Shown piece by piece: positions 23,701 through 36,400 of a stretch of 64,000 bases of DNA. The position numbers and the translations under genes are program-made. Each line of letters opens with the position of its first letter. The stretch's first letter is position 1. Location of the stretch: assembly GCF_000204055.1 (NCBI RefSeq), contig NW_006768771.1, positions 1,149,259 to 1,213,258 on the forward strand, in the 5' to 3' direction. The notes below the pieces were generated by a model, which saw only the letters and a list, made by a program, of their open reading frames with translations, was not told the origin of the DNA and searched no databases. Source of the stretch: Melampsora larici-populina 98AG31 (taxonomy: Eukaryota; Basidiomycota; Pucciniomycetes; Pucciniales; Melampsoraceae).

Positions 23701-25207
23701 GGGTTGGGATAGTTCATTTCTCAAAAAGAAGTTACATCTATCCCTCTCCATCCCTTGTCCAGATACGACTGGAATGATTGTGAGCTCCATCCCTCAACAT
23801 TCCTTTTTACAGTACAAAAGCTTTTCAAACCTGAGGAATAAAGGCTTTTTCATTTCCAAAATAAGAGAGCTTGTTCACTGACTTTTGGTTTTCATATGTC
23901 AGGGAATTTGAACTGTTCAATGTGGTGAATGATATAGTGCAACACATACAGTAGTTTAAAAAATGTTTGTGATCCCCATATTTGACTGATTCAAAAGTTT
24001 CCATCTGCTCCATACTGGTTGACCTGTCATTCACTGGATGATATTATCCAGAGTGAGTAACTCTATAGATTGATTGGTGAGTTTGTTCCAGGTCTTTTCC
24101 TGTCCATAATTGCACAATGAACCTTCCAAGTACACTCATCCATTCAATGAGCTGATGCCCATCATCTCATTAGAGTTTGTGGATCTTGGGATTTGTTAGA
24201 CATCATTTACAACAGAAGATTATTTAACCACATCCCCCTCAAGATATAAGACAAGACTTTTCTGTTAACCAAAATGATGCCCAGATCAATCAATCATCAT
24301 ATGCTGGATTTTGTTGCTCTCATAAGGAAGACGTCCTTGCCAAGTTTGTGGTGCCATTGCTTAATGTTTGGAATGTTGACATCAACTTGGCTTCTTGACG
24401 GAGCTAATCAGATGCTAGCTTCAAAGATTGGATTGATGATCATTGCTCCGTGGGTCAAGGATTTGAAATGGGAAGCTTGATGATGATTTCAAAATGGACC
24501 TGTGCATGTTCATTCTGTGTTTTACATGCTGCAAACTTCAAAAATGTTACAAGACTGTTTTCAGATTCATTCAGTTTTCCAGGAACTGTAGCCTGACAAG
24601 GTTGGGTCATGGAAAAATGTGAGGTTACAAAAGTTATATGCAGTCTATGACAGACAGCACTGTTATTCTGGTTTTCAACAAGATGAGAATGTTAAGGGCT
24701 CATGGATTGCTTGAAATGCAAATTCAAGTGGGACAGAGATTGTTTACCTGGTCAAAGGAAACATTCATGTCCCTGGAAGCTATGAAAAGTGAATTGGCCG
24801 TTCGCAGAAACGAGTGTCCCCATAAGAGCTTGAAAACTTTGAAACGTTGCCCGTCTAGGGTGAATTTTGCACAAAGAAGCGAAACTGAGAATATTAATGT
24901 TTCTACAATGGAATCCAGTTCCGCTCAGACCTCGAACAAGAAGACCAAAAAACCAAATGCCCAGCCACCGTATGAATTACAACTAAGACCGAACTGATGA
25001 AAAGAATTGTATTTATCCCGACGAATGAAATCGTCTTCCGCCCAAAAGAAATGACCCGTAAGATGTTGAAGACGTCACCAGGAAAATAATTAGCCCTGCT
25101 GGCCTCAGACACGGAGATCTATCAATTGACTGTTCCAAAAGAAAGTAACATAAAACGATTGGAAGATTATCGATCGCTCGGATATGGCTGAACATCGACG
25201 TAAGAAA
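20718..25207. other. long non-coding stretch
   Basis: It contains the foldback element at 21661-22043. Around 22933-23025 a block with CATTTGTGCAATATCT/TATTTGTGCAATGTCT occurs twice, diverged. The remaining open frames are short, lack splice partners and show no motif I recognise, so I call no gene here. Confidence 0.5.
21661..22043. mobile_element. foldback element with long inverted arms
   Basis: Arms of about 130 bases face each other. Both outer ends begin GGTGCAAGACACCAA, and farther in both carry AGTTCTTGA-TTGGTGAG and AGGGCTTCTCAAAAGTA/AGAGCTTCTCAAAAGTA. ATAT flanks each end. No coding sequence is seen. Confidence 0.65.
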
Positions 25208-25528
25208 TCACGGGTATTGGCCTTGTGGAATGAAATAACTATCAAGCTTCGCAGAATGGAGCTCTACGAGTAAGTTCGGATTCGTAGGTGTCGTGCTGCT
25301 CGGGCTGAATCCATAGACGCCGACAGGAAATTCTAACTTGGGCATTTCCTTCAGTGGTCCGACATTGGTCTTAGTTTCGAAGCGCTTGGATCGATGGTGC
25401 TCGGCCAAATGGATTGCTTGGGTGGACGGTGGTGAAGGGATGACGAATTTGGGTGCCCCTCGAATCAAAGGCTTTGTGGGTGATACCAGAAGTAGAGAGG
25501 TAGGGGCGGAATTGCGTCTGCGAGGCAT
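25208..25528 (-). CDS. small hypothetical protein, 106 aa
   Basis: A single minus-strand exon runs from the ATG at 25528 (MPRRRNSAPTS). The N-terminus is basic and Ser/Pro-rich, and the C-terminus (PQGQYP) ends at a TGA. Upstream on the same strand, a GTAAGT near 25675 and an acceptor ending TTGTAG near 25593 could bound an intron in the 5' leader. The composition looks protein-coding, but there is no recognisable domain. Confidence 0.45.
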   Translation of the reverse strand: MPRRRNSAPTSLLLVSPTKPLIRGAPKFVIPSPPSTQAIHLAEHHRSKRFETKTNVGPLKEMPKLEFPVGVYGFSPSSTTPTNPNLLVELHSAKLDSYFIPQGQYP

Positions 25529-25737
25529 GTTTTGTGGCTTGAGGTGTGGTTCTTTCGGAAGGGTGTAGACTGATGGGCTTGAGACGTACAAACTACAATG
25601 TTGTTATCGATGCGAGGGTTAAGAGCGTTGTGTAAGTGATGGTACTCAAAAGATTGAGAGAAGAGCGACTTACAGATTTGACTGAAGAGGTGAAATTAGA
25701 AAAGAAGCTTTCGAGAGTCGATCGTTCACTTCACAAA

Positions 25738-25763
25738 TGATGATGATGATGATGATGATGATG
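25738..25763. repeat. TGA trinucleotide microsatellite
   Basis: Uninterrupted TGA units between two divergently placed small genes. No coding role is seen. Confidence 0.9.
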
Positions 25764-26452
25764 TCCAGGACTGATTGAGACTAGGGGAATTGAGAAGGAA
25801 ACCGTGGGCTTTATGACCCTTTTCGCGAATTTATTCGGTAACCATCCCAGTAAGCTCATTACAGAGTTCGTCCCCGCGTTGAACCAGAAAATGGATAAGC
25901 AAGCTTAAACAATGGGTCTCCGAATTCAGGACTACGGATTTGTTGGCAACGAGCTTCGCTATGATACACTGCTGAGCTGGTGATGCCGCCTCGGTGATCG
26001 ACTACTAACTGACATAGTGAGACTCTTAGTAGAGTTTTGAAGAGAACCCTTGCTCGACAAATTTAATCTGTTGGCAAGCTTTCAAGTTAACTTTGCCTAA
26101 CCTCGTCAACAATTATATATGACGAATCTAGTTGAAAGTCGGTCCTCCCCGTCCTTGCTGGTTCTTGCTGCTTTGACTAGTCAGTCTGAACGTAGGCCTC
26201 CTGTTCATCTCGATTTTACAAGTTTCATCGGCTGGCCGTATAACATTTTGTTGGTTCACAGGACAAATTAGTTAGTTGACTGATCAATCGGGTAAGCTTG
26301 CCCTGTTAGGCTCTCTTTAAACTTCTATGCTATCATCGATTTGTCAATTACCACCCTGCAAGTTTCCTCTTTTGATTTCGTATGTTCAACGCCTTTTGTT
26401 TTCTGTCAATAACAACTACCCTTGCCTTTACCATCTCCAAGTCACCAAAAAT

Positions 26453-26924
26453 ATGATTCTCGATATTACTTTACCGTCACATCTGGCCCGTCAATACCCG
26501 TATACGCATGCCTCGTAAGTTCAAGCCACTCGTTTTCTGTCTCACCACATCAGCTTATCAGAATTTATATACCGCGCTTTTTTGAAACAGCACCATGGCA
26601 TCTGCCTTGATCCTTCCAGCCAATTTAACATTGTCATTATGCGGCTTCGCTGCCGGCCTGTTCATCATGGGTTGCTATTGGTTAGTCCAAACGATGCGAG
26701 CGATCCCCGAAAATCACGATTTCACTGGCGAGTCAGGTGGCTACAACATCAATGCCGAACGGCGCAAAAGAGTTCGAAAATCGAAAATGTGGTTTGTCAC
26801 TCGTCAGGAGACATCCGATGACGGTGAGCCAGAGAACTCCCAATGCTCTCACTATGTATATGTTCTAGTTCTGATGTCTTCAACGCGTCCTTTTGTAGAA
26901 AAACTGTTTCTCACAGACAACTAG
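26453..26924 (+). CDS. small single-span membrane protein, unknown function
   Basis: Exons 26453-26514, 26591-26823 and 26899-26924 give 106 aa. One clear hydrophobic segment (about residues 34-53, LCGFAAGLFIMGCYWLV) is followed by a polar, basic tail with ERRKRVRKSKMW. The second intron (75 bases) is a multiple of three and open in frame, so the protein could be 25 residues longer if it is retained; the GTGAGC start and TTTTGTAG end favour splicing. I do not recognise the family. Size and topology would suit a small organelle membrane protein, but that is a guess. Confidence 0.6.
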
Positions 26925-27687
26925 AGGTGCTATCTGGACTTCAAAACTGGGTCACAGATTTTTGTCCTGTGAATTGCAAACACTCACTGAGGCGCTGGAT
27001 ATCGCCCACAACAACAACGCATCGCAAGTGAACACTCGCATAGTCCATCTTCCACTTTGTCATAACTCGAAAAACATATTGGAACTCATTCATCGATGGA
27101 TTTTCTCTTCTTCAGCTACCCTTCGGTTTGCACTTGTAACATCAATTGTATTCAGCTTTACACCCGTGGTGATTGCCTACCACCCATAAATGTATCTCAC
27201 TCGTCATTTGGTCCCATTAGCAAAAGCTATTGTAACAATACCGTCGAATGCATATTGTAGTACTAACATGGAGAGGGTTTCTTGGCAAAATGTTGTAAAT
27301 TACTCCTCTCTCTTGAATTTATGTTCAGCCGCATCACGATTTTGCACACTTCAGAACCACCTCTTGACACTCAGAGAAGTGTATTGCCCTGCCCCTACTT
27401 CACGTCATTTTTCCATTGGCTTACTTGAGACGAACGTTTCCTCTGACCCGCACTCAACTCGATGAAATGCAGTGGTTTACCAACGCCAACACATCGACGA
27501 TGACATGAACTTATATATTTCATTTGGAACGAAAAAAAAATTCGGAGCAAAGGTGGAAGTAGACATGCAAGGTCTGGAAACCTCATTTTTGCACAATTTT
27601 ATGTAGTAAGAGACAACAAAACAAGACGATGAAGCGCGATGGGCCGCTGAGACTCAATTCAAGCGCTACAAATGTTGTTTGCCAGAT
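26925..27687. other. intergenic between convergent genes
   Basis: This is the shared 3' region of the plus-strand small gene and the minus-strand aminotransferase. No further gene is supported. Confidence 0.5.
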
Positions 27688-29829
27688 TCAGTGATCCAAC
27701 CCCATTTCGCCTCTTGCCTCTCTGATTGTACGTGCCAATCGGCTGAGCCCCTAAGCAAATGAAGAAGGAAAGAAACTTCAATTTTCATGAGAGAAGGGAG
27801 ATCATCAATGTAAATTCACTTACGGCATCGGCAGTTTTTTCGTCAACAATACTAAAGCTAATTCGTACATAAGCAGTACTTTTACCACTAGCCATAAATT
27901 CCTGGAAGCGTTCATGATGATGAATGTCAGCTTCAATTTGAGGATAAAACAAACGGTTTTAACAACATACACATCCTGGAACTGCGAGTATACCATTCTT
28001 CAAAGCGGTGGACATCATCAATGCTTTTGAATCTACCTTTGCGTCTTCGCCTGCTTTAGCAATATTGAGTTTCAACCAAAAAAACATTCCGGCTCGAGGG
28101 GGGCTCCAGTCAGCTAAACCATCTAAATGTCTCCTTGCGGCTTTTTCGATGCTTTGAGACTTTCTTTGGTATAGTTTAGCCACGCTATAACAATGATCAA
28201 TGAATCTATCATAACCCCAATGAGATAAGACCTTGAAGGCGATGGCTTGGGTGAAGGTTGAAGGTTGCATGTTGATGCTCGCCGTTTGAAGATCTGAGAA
28301 AACAAACCTATCAAGAAGAATTCTAAATAAAAACATCATAATGAATATCCACTTACCCATCATGTCCACTATTTTTGCCGGACCTGTGACAAATCCCAAG
28401 CGCATACCTACGAATACGATTTGAATGGCTTGATTAATCCTCCAAATATTTCAATGGGTCCTAAAATCAAGGAATCATGAACTCACCAGGTGACATTATT
28501 TTACTTTCGGCAAAAGCGTCAATTGAGCAAGATATCACAAAATGAATCAGCGCAAATCCCTTGACTAAGTTTGGAGAAAGTATCTACCTCAACGTGTCAA
28601 ATCTGAGAACTCTGCCGATTTGACCCCCTTCGCTCTTCTCAAGCTCGAAATAACTTGGAGCACGGTTTGGAGGATCGAAGTGAAGATAGTAATATGCGTC
28701 GTCTTCAAATAGTAGTAAGTCGAATTTCCTGACCAAACTTAGTATCTTCTTTTTTCTTTCCGGAGAGGCGGTTGCTCCTGTAGGGTTAGAACCTGTTGGA
28801 CTGAGTTGCGAACCACAATTGTTCAGACCTTTGAATAATCAGCCAGGTTGCCTTAAGTCTCAGATATCAAAACTGAAGTACGGCATTTACGCACCAGGCA
28901 TAGATCGCCTTGGGGAACTTCAATGACTTGGTCTTTTCATCCGTATACCAGTTTTCAAGAATGGATTGTAAGGGTTGATCCATGATACCGTTTGCGTCCG
29001 TTGGGAGCTCTGAAGTAGTATGATTAGATGCATAAGTTCAGTCAGACGTGAAATATATAAGAGATTTTGTATAAGGATTGAATACCTATCAGGTTAGCAC
29101 CCAGTGGTCGAAGGAAACCCAAGACACCTCTGCACCGGGGATATCGTGGTTCATGGCGATTAGAATAAGTATAATCAGAGCTGGGATACGGTCAAGAAAC
29201 GTAAACACGTACGCATAGGTTGGAGTCTCAAGCAATATACTATCATCTGAGTCACAAATCGCTTGAAACGCCTATCAGTGATTTATAACATTCAGCGCAT
29301 CGAGGCCATCAAAGTCAGCGACACTCTTTCAAAATAGACCGAAAGAAACAAATATTGACCCTATGCATTGACTCCTGGCTACCTGTACCAACTGAGCATC
29401 TCCAACCTTCTTCTTTATTATCACCACGATGATGACTACGTTGTTGCAAACCAATGAACCAGGATATCAAAGAAGGAACACCTGAAGTATCAGAGTATTG
29501 AAGCGCATCAACCAGTTCTTTATCTTTCATTTCCAAGACTTCAGGAACAATTTGATCAGGTTCCGGTTTGGAGTCGAGGGGCTGCTTGAGAGTGAATTTG
29601 ATTGCTTCAAATGGAAAGGTTTCTGGGTCTGGTCTTCCTACAAGAAAGCTGATCATACCTTCGACTTGTTCGAAGGACATCAAACCACGGACTAAAATTC
29701 AAGTAACGGAATCCTTTACAATTAGCTTTCCTTCTAATACTTAATCACGAATTACTTACTTCCTGTACTTCTCCATCCTTTACCAGCTTTGCTGAGGAAT
29801 TTGTTTTCATAGTCAATCTGTTGGGCCAT
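27688..29829 (-). CDS. aromatic/aminoadipate aminotransferase, paralog 1
   Basis: Eleven exons: 29829-29760, 29691-29360, 29271-29213, 29129-29086, 29009-28895, 28800-28588, 28503-28487, 28407-28357, 28293-27971, 27901-27824, 27750-27688; 454 aa, in frame. This is a PLP-dependent fold-type I enzyme of the Aro8/kynurenine-aminoadipate group, which moves an amino group between aromatic or aminoadipate-type amino acids and 2-oxoacids. Visible landmarks: SNPTG (N212), EDDAYY (about 239-244, PLP ring contacts), TLSKIMSPGMRLGF with the Schiff-base lysine K279, and YVRISFS with the substrate-binding R421. Lysine 279 is encoded in the 17-base exon. It follows paralog 2 in the same direction. Substrate choice cannot be read from the sequence. 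Confidence 0.92.
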
Positions 29830-31347
29830 GATTATAGGCTTACTTTGTATCGAAGTTGCAATTTGATGATTGGATAAGATGGTGAGAGTGATTTGTTTTT
29901 CTGTTCGCAAAGTGTTTATCTTGGCGTTTATCTTCGAAGGGCTTCTTTTAAATCTTACATCTCACCCTTAAAGGCATTTTGCAATGATACAAAGCCGGAT
30001 TAGGTGATTGGTTCATCGAATCGACTGCCAAGGAAATTCGATCCCATTTGTTGCAAAAGAAAAGCAATGTGTGGAGGCTTTACTCAACTTAAGTTGTTGA
30101 TCGATGCAAGCAAACCACAACCACAGAATAGCGATTAATGCCTTAATTCATCATTAAGGATGTTGCACAGAAAAGCTTCATAACCCATTCGTCAAATGGA
30201 AAAATTATATGAAGCATCAGTCGAGACCCATTGTCGACAAATACGACAGGTGAATTGCAAGAGCGCCGATTTTGGTTCATTAAAAGTACCCCAGAGCACC
30301 CCGCCTCTTCGAACTATCACGCGAGCTGATCTTTACCAGATATGGCATGCCAGTCGCTACCCCACCTGTGCGTATATTCATTCATCCGACTTATACCTTT
30401 CTAGGAAATCAGTGCTCTCCTCACCTCACAACCCACGCGTATACTTTCCACCGATGTCCACGACTTCCTTGGCCTCAGCTAAACATCTTCTCCGACCGGT
30501 ACAGGACCCCAATACCCCTTGCGTACTTTACAAGCGGATCCCAGGAATCATGCCGAGATGTCTGAAGGGTCAAACCTAGGATGATCTGCATCAAATATGC
30601 CCAAGACCCTCAACAGATTTCGGGGACATGTAATGATAGTTTTGTAGTCTTTGCCACACAAAAGCACACCCCCTGACCCGAACCCCTCAGAAAAATGATG
30701 GTGGTGGTGGTCCTGAACATGTGGCGGTGTTTTGTTGCAAACGTTAAGAGAAGGTAGGGTTGTCCTAGTTAGCGGTAGGCTCGAAGACGTTGGTACACAT
30801 ATGTCAACGTTTTCACCGAGACTGGCCATTTCAGGGATGTTGCTTATTTCCAGCTGAGCGTCATGTGCCTGATCTTTCTCTGTTCATGAGATAAAAATAC
30901 GCCTACTATGTATCAGGAATCCAGAGTTCAATCGTGCGGTATAGCTCTTGTAGGTCTCTACCCAGTGTAGCGTCGTGCGAGCCATGTCACACCTGCCAAT
31001 GTCTTCCATCATATGCAGACTCCTGCATTACTCACTGCCTCAATGTCTCTCTAGAAACCAGACCACTGATATATCCACACTACACAGGTCTCGTGTCACA
31101 GTACATGACTCGTGAGACCAGCAGCACGTCAAGATTTGAGATTTGTAAGACGAATCCTTTCCTATATGGCTGCACGAGCCTGAAGTTGGTCGTGAAAGGG
31201 ATGAATATATTTCATTTTAAACAAGTTCCGACAAAGTCTGAAGACTTTCGAAAATTATAAATGATTTTATCTCTGGAGGAAGAACAATTGAGAGTCACCT
31301 AAGATGTCTCTCGAAAATCACATCCGTCAAGAAATTGTTTTTTGAAC
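29830..31347. other. spacer between the two aminotransferase genes
   Basis: It should contain the promoter of paralog 1 (just above 29830) and the terminator of paralog 2. The open frames here overlap in both directions and show no motif; no gene is called. Confidence 0.5.
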
Positions 31348-33463
31348 TCAAGCATCTAATCCTATCTCTTTTCTTGCTTCTTTGATCGCACTTGCCAATC
31401 GACGGAAGCCCTAGATGAAAGAAAAAACTAAGTTACGAGAACTTCAAGAATTTTAGATGCTGAAATTCATACCTCATCGGCCGTCTCCTCGTCAATCAAG
31501 CTAAAACTTGTTCGAACATAAACAGTTTTACGACCACTGGGCATGAATTCCTAGAAAACAAACATCAATCAATATCTCGTCTGTAATAAACCTTCAAATT
31601 TAGAGTGCCTCTTGATCCTACATGTCCCGGTACAGCAAGCACGCCATTTCTCAGAGCCGTTGTTGCAATCAAAGCTTTTGAGCAAGCATTTTCCTCTTCG
31701 CCTAGCTTGGCGATCCTCAGTTTGAACCACAGGAACATTCCAGCTCTTGGTCGATCCCAATCGGCAAGACCTTCGAGATGTTTCCTAGCAGCTGCTTCAA
31801 CGACCTGAAGTTTGTGTGCATAGAAAGCGGCTACACGATCACAATGCGCAATAAATCCATCATAACCCCAGTGATTTAAGAGTTTGTACGCAATCACTTG
31901 CGTCAAACTGGGGGTTTGCAGATTCGTGTTAGATGTGTGAAGGTCTTAGGGACCAATTTTCTCTTTGTCAGATCATGTTATGCTGTGCGAATTTAATCAA
32001 TTGATACGAAAAAAACTTACCAATGACATTCATGATTGGAACCGGTCCTGTGACAAATCCCAAGCGCATACCTATACTCCAATTATTGTAAAGATCAATT
32101 CATCACTTTGTTCGAATAACACCGAGATGTGAAACTCACCCGATGACAAAACTTTACTGAAGTCCAGATAACATAATAGAAATTGAGGACAGCAAGCTAA
32201 AGGAGTTTAATCACTGGATGGACTGACCTCAGACTATCAAACCGAATGACTCGACCGCACTCGCCTCCATCACTCTTCTCTAGTTCAAAGTAACTCGGGG
32301 CGCGGTTAGGTCGATCGAAATGAAGGTAGAAATACGCATCATCTTCCATGATCAACAACTTGAACTTGCGTATCAGAGCTAAGATTTTTTGCTTCCTTGG
32401 AAGAGAAGCTGAAGCACCGGTAGGATTGGACCCAGTTGGACTGATCAGCAGATGAGCAAACAGTGAAAGATTGTAAGCCATATAATTCCGATTTTCAACT
32501 CATGAGGAGTTTTGGGGGCTCATCATTGGGTTACGGACCATGTATAAACTACCTTTGGGAACTTCATAGCCTTAGTCTTTTCATCTGTATACCAGTTTTC
32601 TAGAATTGATTGTAAATCTGAATCTTTGATACCATATTCGTCCGACGGAATCTCTGTCATCTCCAATCACAAAATTATTCAATATGGGTTCAAAGATTGG
32701 ACCTGAAAATAAGAGACATCACCTATCAGGTTTGATTCCAGTGGCCTCAAGAGCCCCAACACACCTCTGCGAGAGGGTTGATTACACATAAATTCAGTTT
32801 CGAGGCAATTGGTCTGATTGGACTTCAATGTGCACATACGCATAGGCAGGAGTTTCCACCAAAATACTATCATCAGGGTTGCATATTGCCGAAAATGCCT
32901 GCAGAAGAAACGCAGTTGTCGAACCCCAGTGGCAGAAATTAGTCGGTATTCCAATGCAACGTATGAGCATAAAAACATCTTAGCTGACCTTGTACATCAA
33001 TTCTTGACTGCCTGATCCAATCGATGTTCTCCAACCTTCTTCCTTTGCATTTCCCCTTCGATGACTAAGCTGTTGTAATCCAGTGATCCATGATACGAAT
33101 GAATTGATACCAGAGGTAGGGCCGTATTGTAAGGCTTCATCTAGATCTTGATTTGCGATTGTCAAGACGTCTGGTGCCACTGGACTTCCGTCTGAATTAT
33201 TAGGTACCAATGATTTGAGGGTAACTGAGATAGACTGAAATGGAAAGGTGTCCGGGTTGGGTTTGCCTGCTAACATCGAGATCATCCCCGGTGTCGCTTC
33301 GAGTGGAAAGAGACTACGAACTTTGTTAAAAAGGACGAATTCGATAAGTGACTCGTAGCAGGTCGAGTTATCCATTGTATGCAGAGTACTAACTTCCTGA
33401 CGGCTTCCATCGTTTCCCCGATTCGCTGATATATTCGTTCTCGTAATCGATCTCTGGGGCCAT
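31348..33463 (-). CDS. aromatic/aminoadipate aminotransferase, paralog 2
   Basis: Eleven exons: 33463-33394, 33320-32989, 32898-32840, 32766-32723, 32653-32539, 32440-32228, 32156-32140, 32071-32021, 31944-31622, 31550-31473, 31410-31348; 454 aa. Every exon has the same length as in paralog 1. It has the same landmarks (SNPTG, EDDAYF, SKVLSSGMRLGF with K279, YVRTSFS with R421), so both copies should be active enzymes. The sequence has diverged clearly, mostly in the N-terminal half, and the introns are not alike, so the duplication is old. Two donors use GTCAGC/GTCAAT-like starts at the same place in both genes. Confidence 0.92.
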
Positions 33464-36400
33464 GATATGATTTTGATTGGCTCAAACACTCAAATGCTCT
33501 TCAGTTCTGATAATTTGACTTATATTGTAGCCGTATCGTCAATGGCTGAGATTATTGGTTTTGAGTACCTATTGAAGTGGAAGTTCAAGAAAAAAAAATA
33601 CCTGTATTGATCCTTTCGACTTTGCACGAGCCAATTTAAAAGTTCTCCGCTGGCGGGCAGGAACCCGTTTGTACGTGTCAAACGCTGTAAATTCTCGTCA
33701 CGGATCGAATGCCATTACGCCGATTCGCAAATCTTAAGAAAGGTCAGCAAGACGACTGTGGCTTCTGTCTTTCAATCTCAAACGTCGAGGGCGAGCAATG
33801 GAAGCCTTGAGCGCAAGCTATGTAGTTGGCATTGCAAAACACGGGTGTACGCTCAGCATTCCCTCATGAGGCACACTGAATCGCACATCATACATTCAAT
33901 TTCTATGGAGCTCGGGATTTACATCATCCAAGCAAAATTTCCTCAAGAACCCAAACGAACGCCTTAGCTTTGAACAAGCAACATGTTCCAATTAGAAAAC
34001 TTAATTAAGCTTTCCTTTTGCAAGCTTCACAACGTACAAGGCCTCATCCTAGCTCATCCTACTCTCAACCAACACCTTCAGAAGACTCGTAGTCACGCCC
34101 CTGCAGCTTTATCAACTTTTATGTTGAATCACATTCTTGGCATTCATTGCAGTGAAATTCAATGATCATATCAGCAAAGTCCGTAGGAAGCGTTACTTTC
34201 TGTTAGAACTTGAAGTGCCCCCCGCAAAACCGCACTTTTAAAGTCCAAGAAATATGTACCCAAGAACCAAAAGTACATTTACGTGTCATGGGCCTCTGTC
34301 ACAGAGATCACAAGAAGTTTGTCCTCCTTTCCAATCCTTCAGTACATAGGCCAGTACAATCCCTGCTGCAAATAATGCATTTAAATATGGTCCTTTCTGG
34401 ATCTAGCTTGGCAATGTTACAAACTCGGGCCATGGAAGCAGCGTCAACATTGACATTAATCACTTGAGCACATATATGCAGATATTTTATATCAAGCTTC
34501 AGACTGGTCATGACCACTATAGCATGGAAATATCTGTTTCACAATTCTTAGCATGATTGTGGGTGATGAAACTTACCATTGGCCAATTGACCATATTTCT
34601 GTGCAAGGGCTTGGCACTCACTCCCTAGTCACATATGCATATGCTGCATGGAAGTTTTGTGAATGTATTATTTTATGATATATTTGATTTGATAATGGTG
34701 ACACTATGTACTTTGGAAAATAATGGCTTGAAAGGCCTCAAGTTTGGCCAATAAGCTTACCAGATGCAATCCATGTTGTGGTAAGTGGCTACTTTTTTTT
34801 CATAAAATTCAACATCTTTTGATTCAAGTCTCTGATTTTGAAAGAATTGAGTGTTGCAAACCTTTACCATATGCATGGTTATACAAATTAGAAAAACAAA
34901 ATTTCTTCAATGTTATAACAGCTATTGAGGGGGGTCTTAGCAATTTTTTTGATTGGGTGAAGATTGGCAGGGAAGAAATCCTGGAACATCTGATGACATA
35001 CAATATAAATTTGATAGAGTACCCAAAGCCTGCCACTGCCAGGATTAAACACTGTCCCTAATGGAATAATGATCACTTTTGCATTAATTGCTAAGCATTT
35101 GTATGGCAAAACTAATTATCCCAAAAAAGCAACACATTATCCCAATTAGGACAGTGTTTAATCCTGGCAGTGTGCAGAGATATCTCTGTAGTTCATTGGA
35201 GAGGGCATGCCTGAGTTACAGGAGCAAGATGCGCGGAGGAAAACCCATGAAGAGCCCCCCTGCATCTTCATGGTTTTAGGGAGACCTGGGTTGAGAAAGT
35301 GAAGATTTTCACACTGAAATCCCACCACTGCTTCAGACCTCTGCTCTCCGGCTTTTCCCTGAACCAAGCACCTCTTTTAGTTTTTCTCTCCTCGTTTTCT
35401 CTCTTCTCTAAATACATAGCTACACCTTCAAGTTCAAAACACCCCCCCACGGTCCCGGGTTGAGAAAACCGTAGTTCTTATGGTCTGTTCTCACCCCAAT
35501 GGAGGTGACATAGTAAGTCTTGGCTGGATTGTGTATGGCTTACCCCCATTGGAGTCCCCCCCCAAACCACATGCAAAAGTTATAAGGTTTGATATGCCAA
35601 ATTTGTACATTAGACTAAGTGACCCTAGTGGCAGAGTAGATCACAGGAATTTGGATTCTTGGCATGTGGCAAACATGTGCTGAGGTGACAAAAACAAATA
35701 GCCCCCAGATAGCATGGGCACACACTCAGACTAATGGAATGATCCTGAACAAGAAGTTCACCACCATCATGGTGTAAGCTATGGCCCAATTCAAGAAGGC
35801 CAACCCCAACATGAACAGCACAGGATCTGATGTTGAATTCTTTGAATGATCTAAAATGAGAATATGAGAATGAGGTGAAATAATACTTGTGTCAGCTGAG
35901 GCAGGAAAGAAGAGATGAAGGAGAAAAAATGGATTGGAATTATGAGTTTTTGAGGTGGAGGAATGATTGGTGGTGTCATTCAAGGAAAGGGCTTCCTTTC
36001 ATATATCTGATATTGGTTCCTTTGATGTAGTGGGTACTAACCTGCTGCATGAAATATCTGACAGCCTGCAGTATAAAAAGATTTACTATGGCCCCATTGA
36101 TATCTTTTAAAGTGCTTAATTGCTGTGTTGTATATCATACATATTACAAACACATAATCATTGTCTCTTACATAACCCATTTGTGCCATAAGTCATACTC
36201 CATGAAACCCCAAACAAATTTGGGCATCTGCAGAAAAATATCAGGAAAAGTGGGTACATAAACCATAACTTTGCAATACCCTATGATCCATAAGGGTTAT
36301 GAGGGAAACCAGAGCTTGTAACCCATAATTCATGGGCCATGTGAACAACTCTAAACATCAACATTTACAAACAAACTCTATTGATAGTCACCTTATTCAA

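Noticed and set aside
24638..24997. 119-codon plus-strand frame
   Set aside because: The longest open frame in a non-coding stretch, but no domain or splice structure supports it.
30196..30829. Overlapping open frames on both strands between the aminotransferases
   Set aside because: They conflict with one another and show low-complexity features such as a His run.
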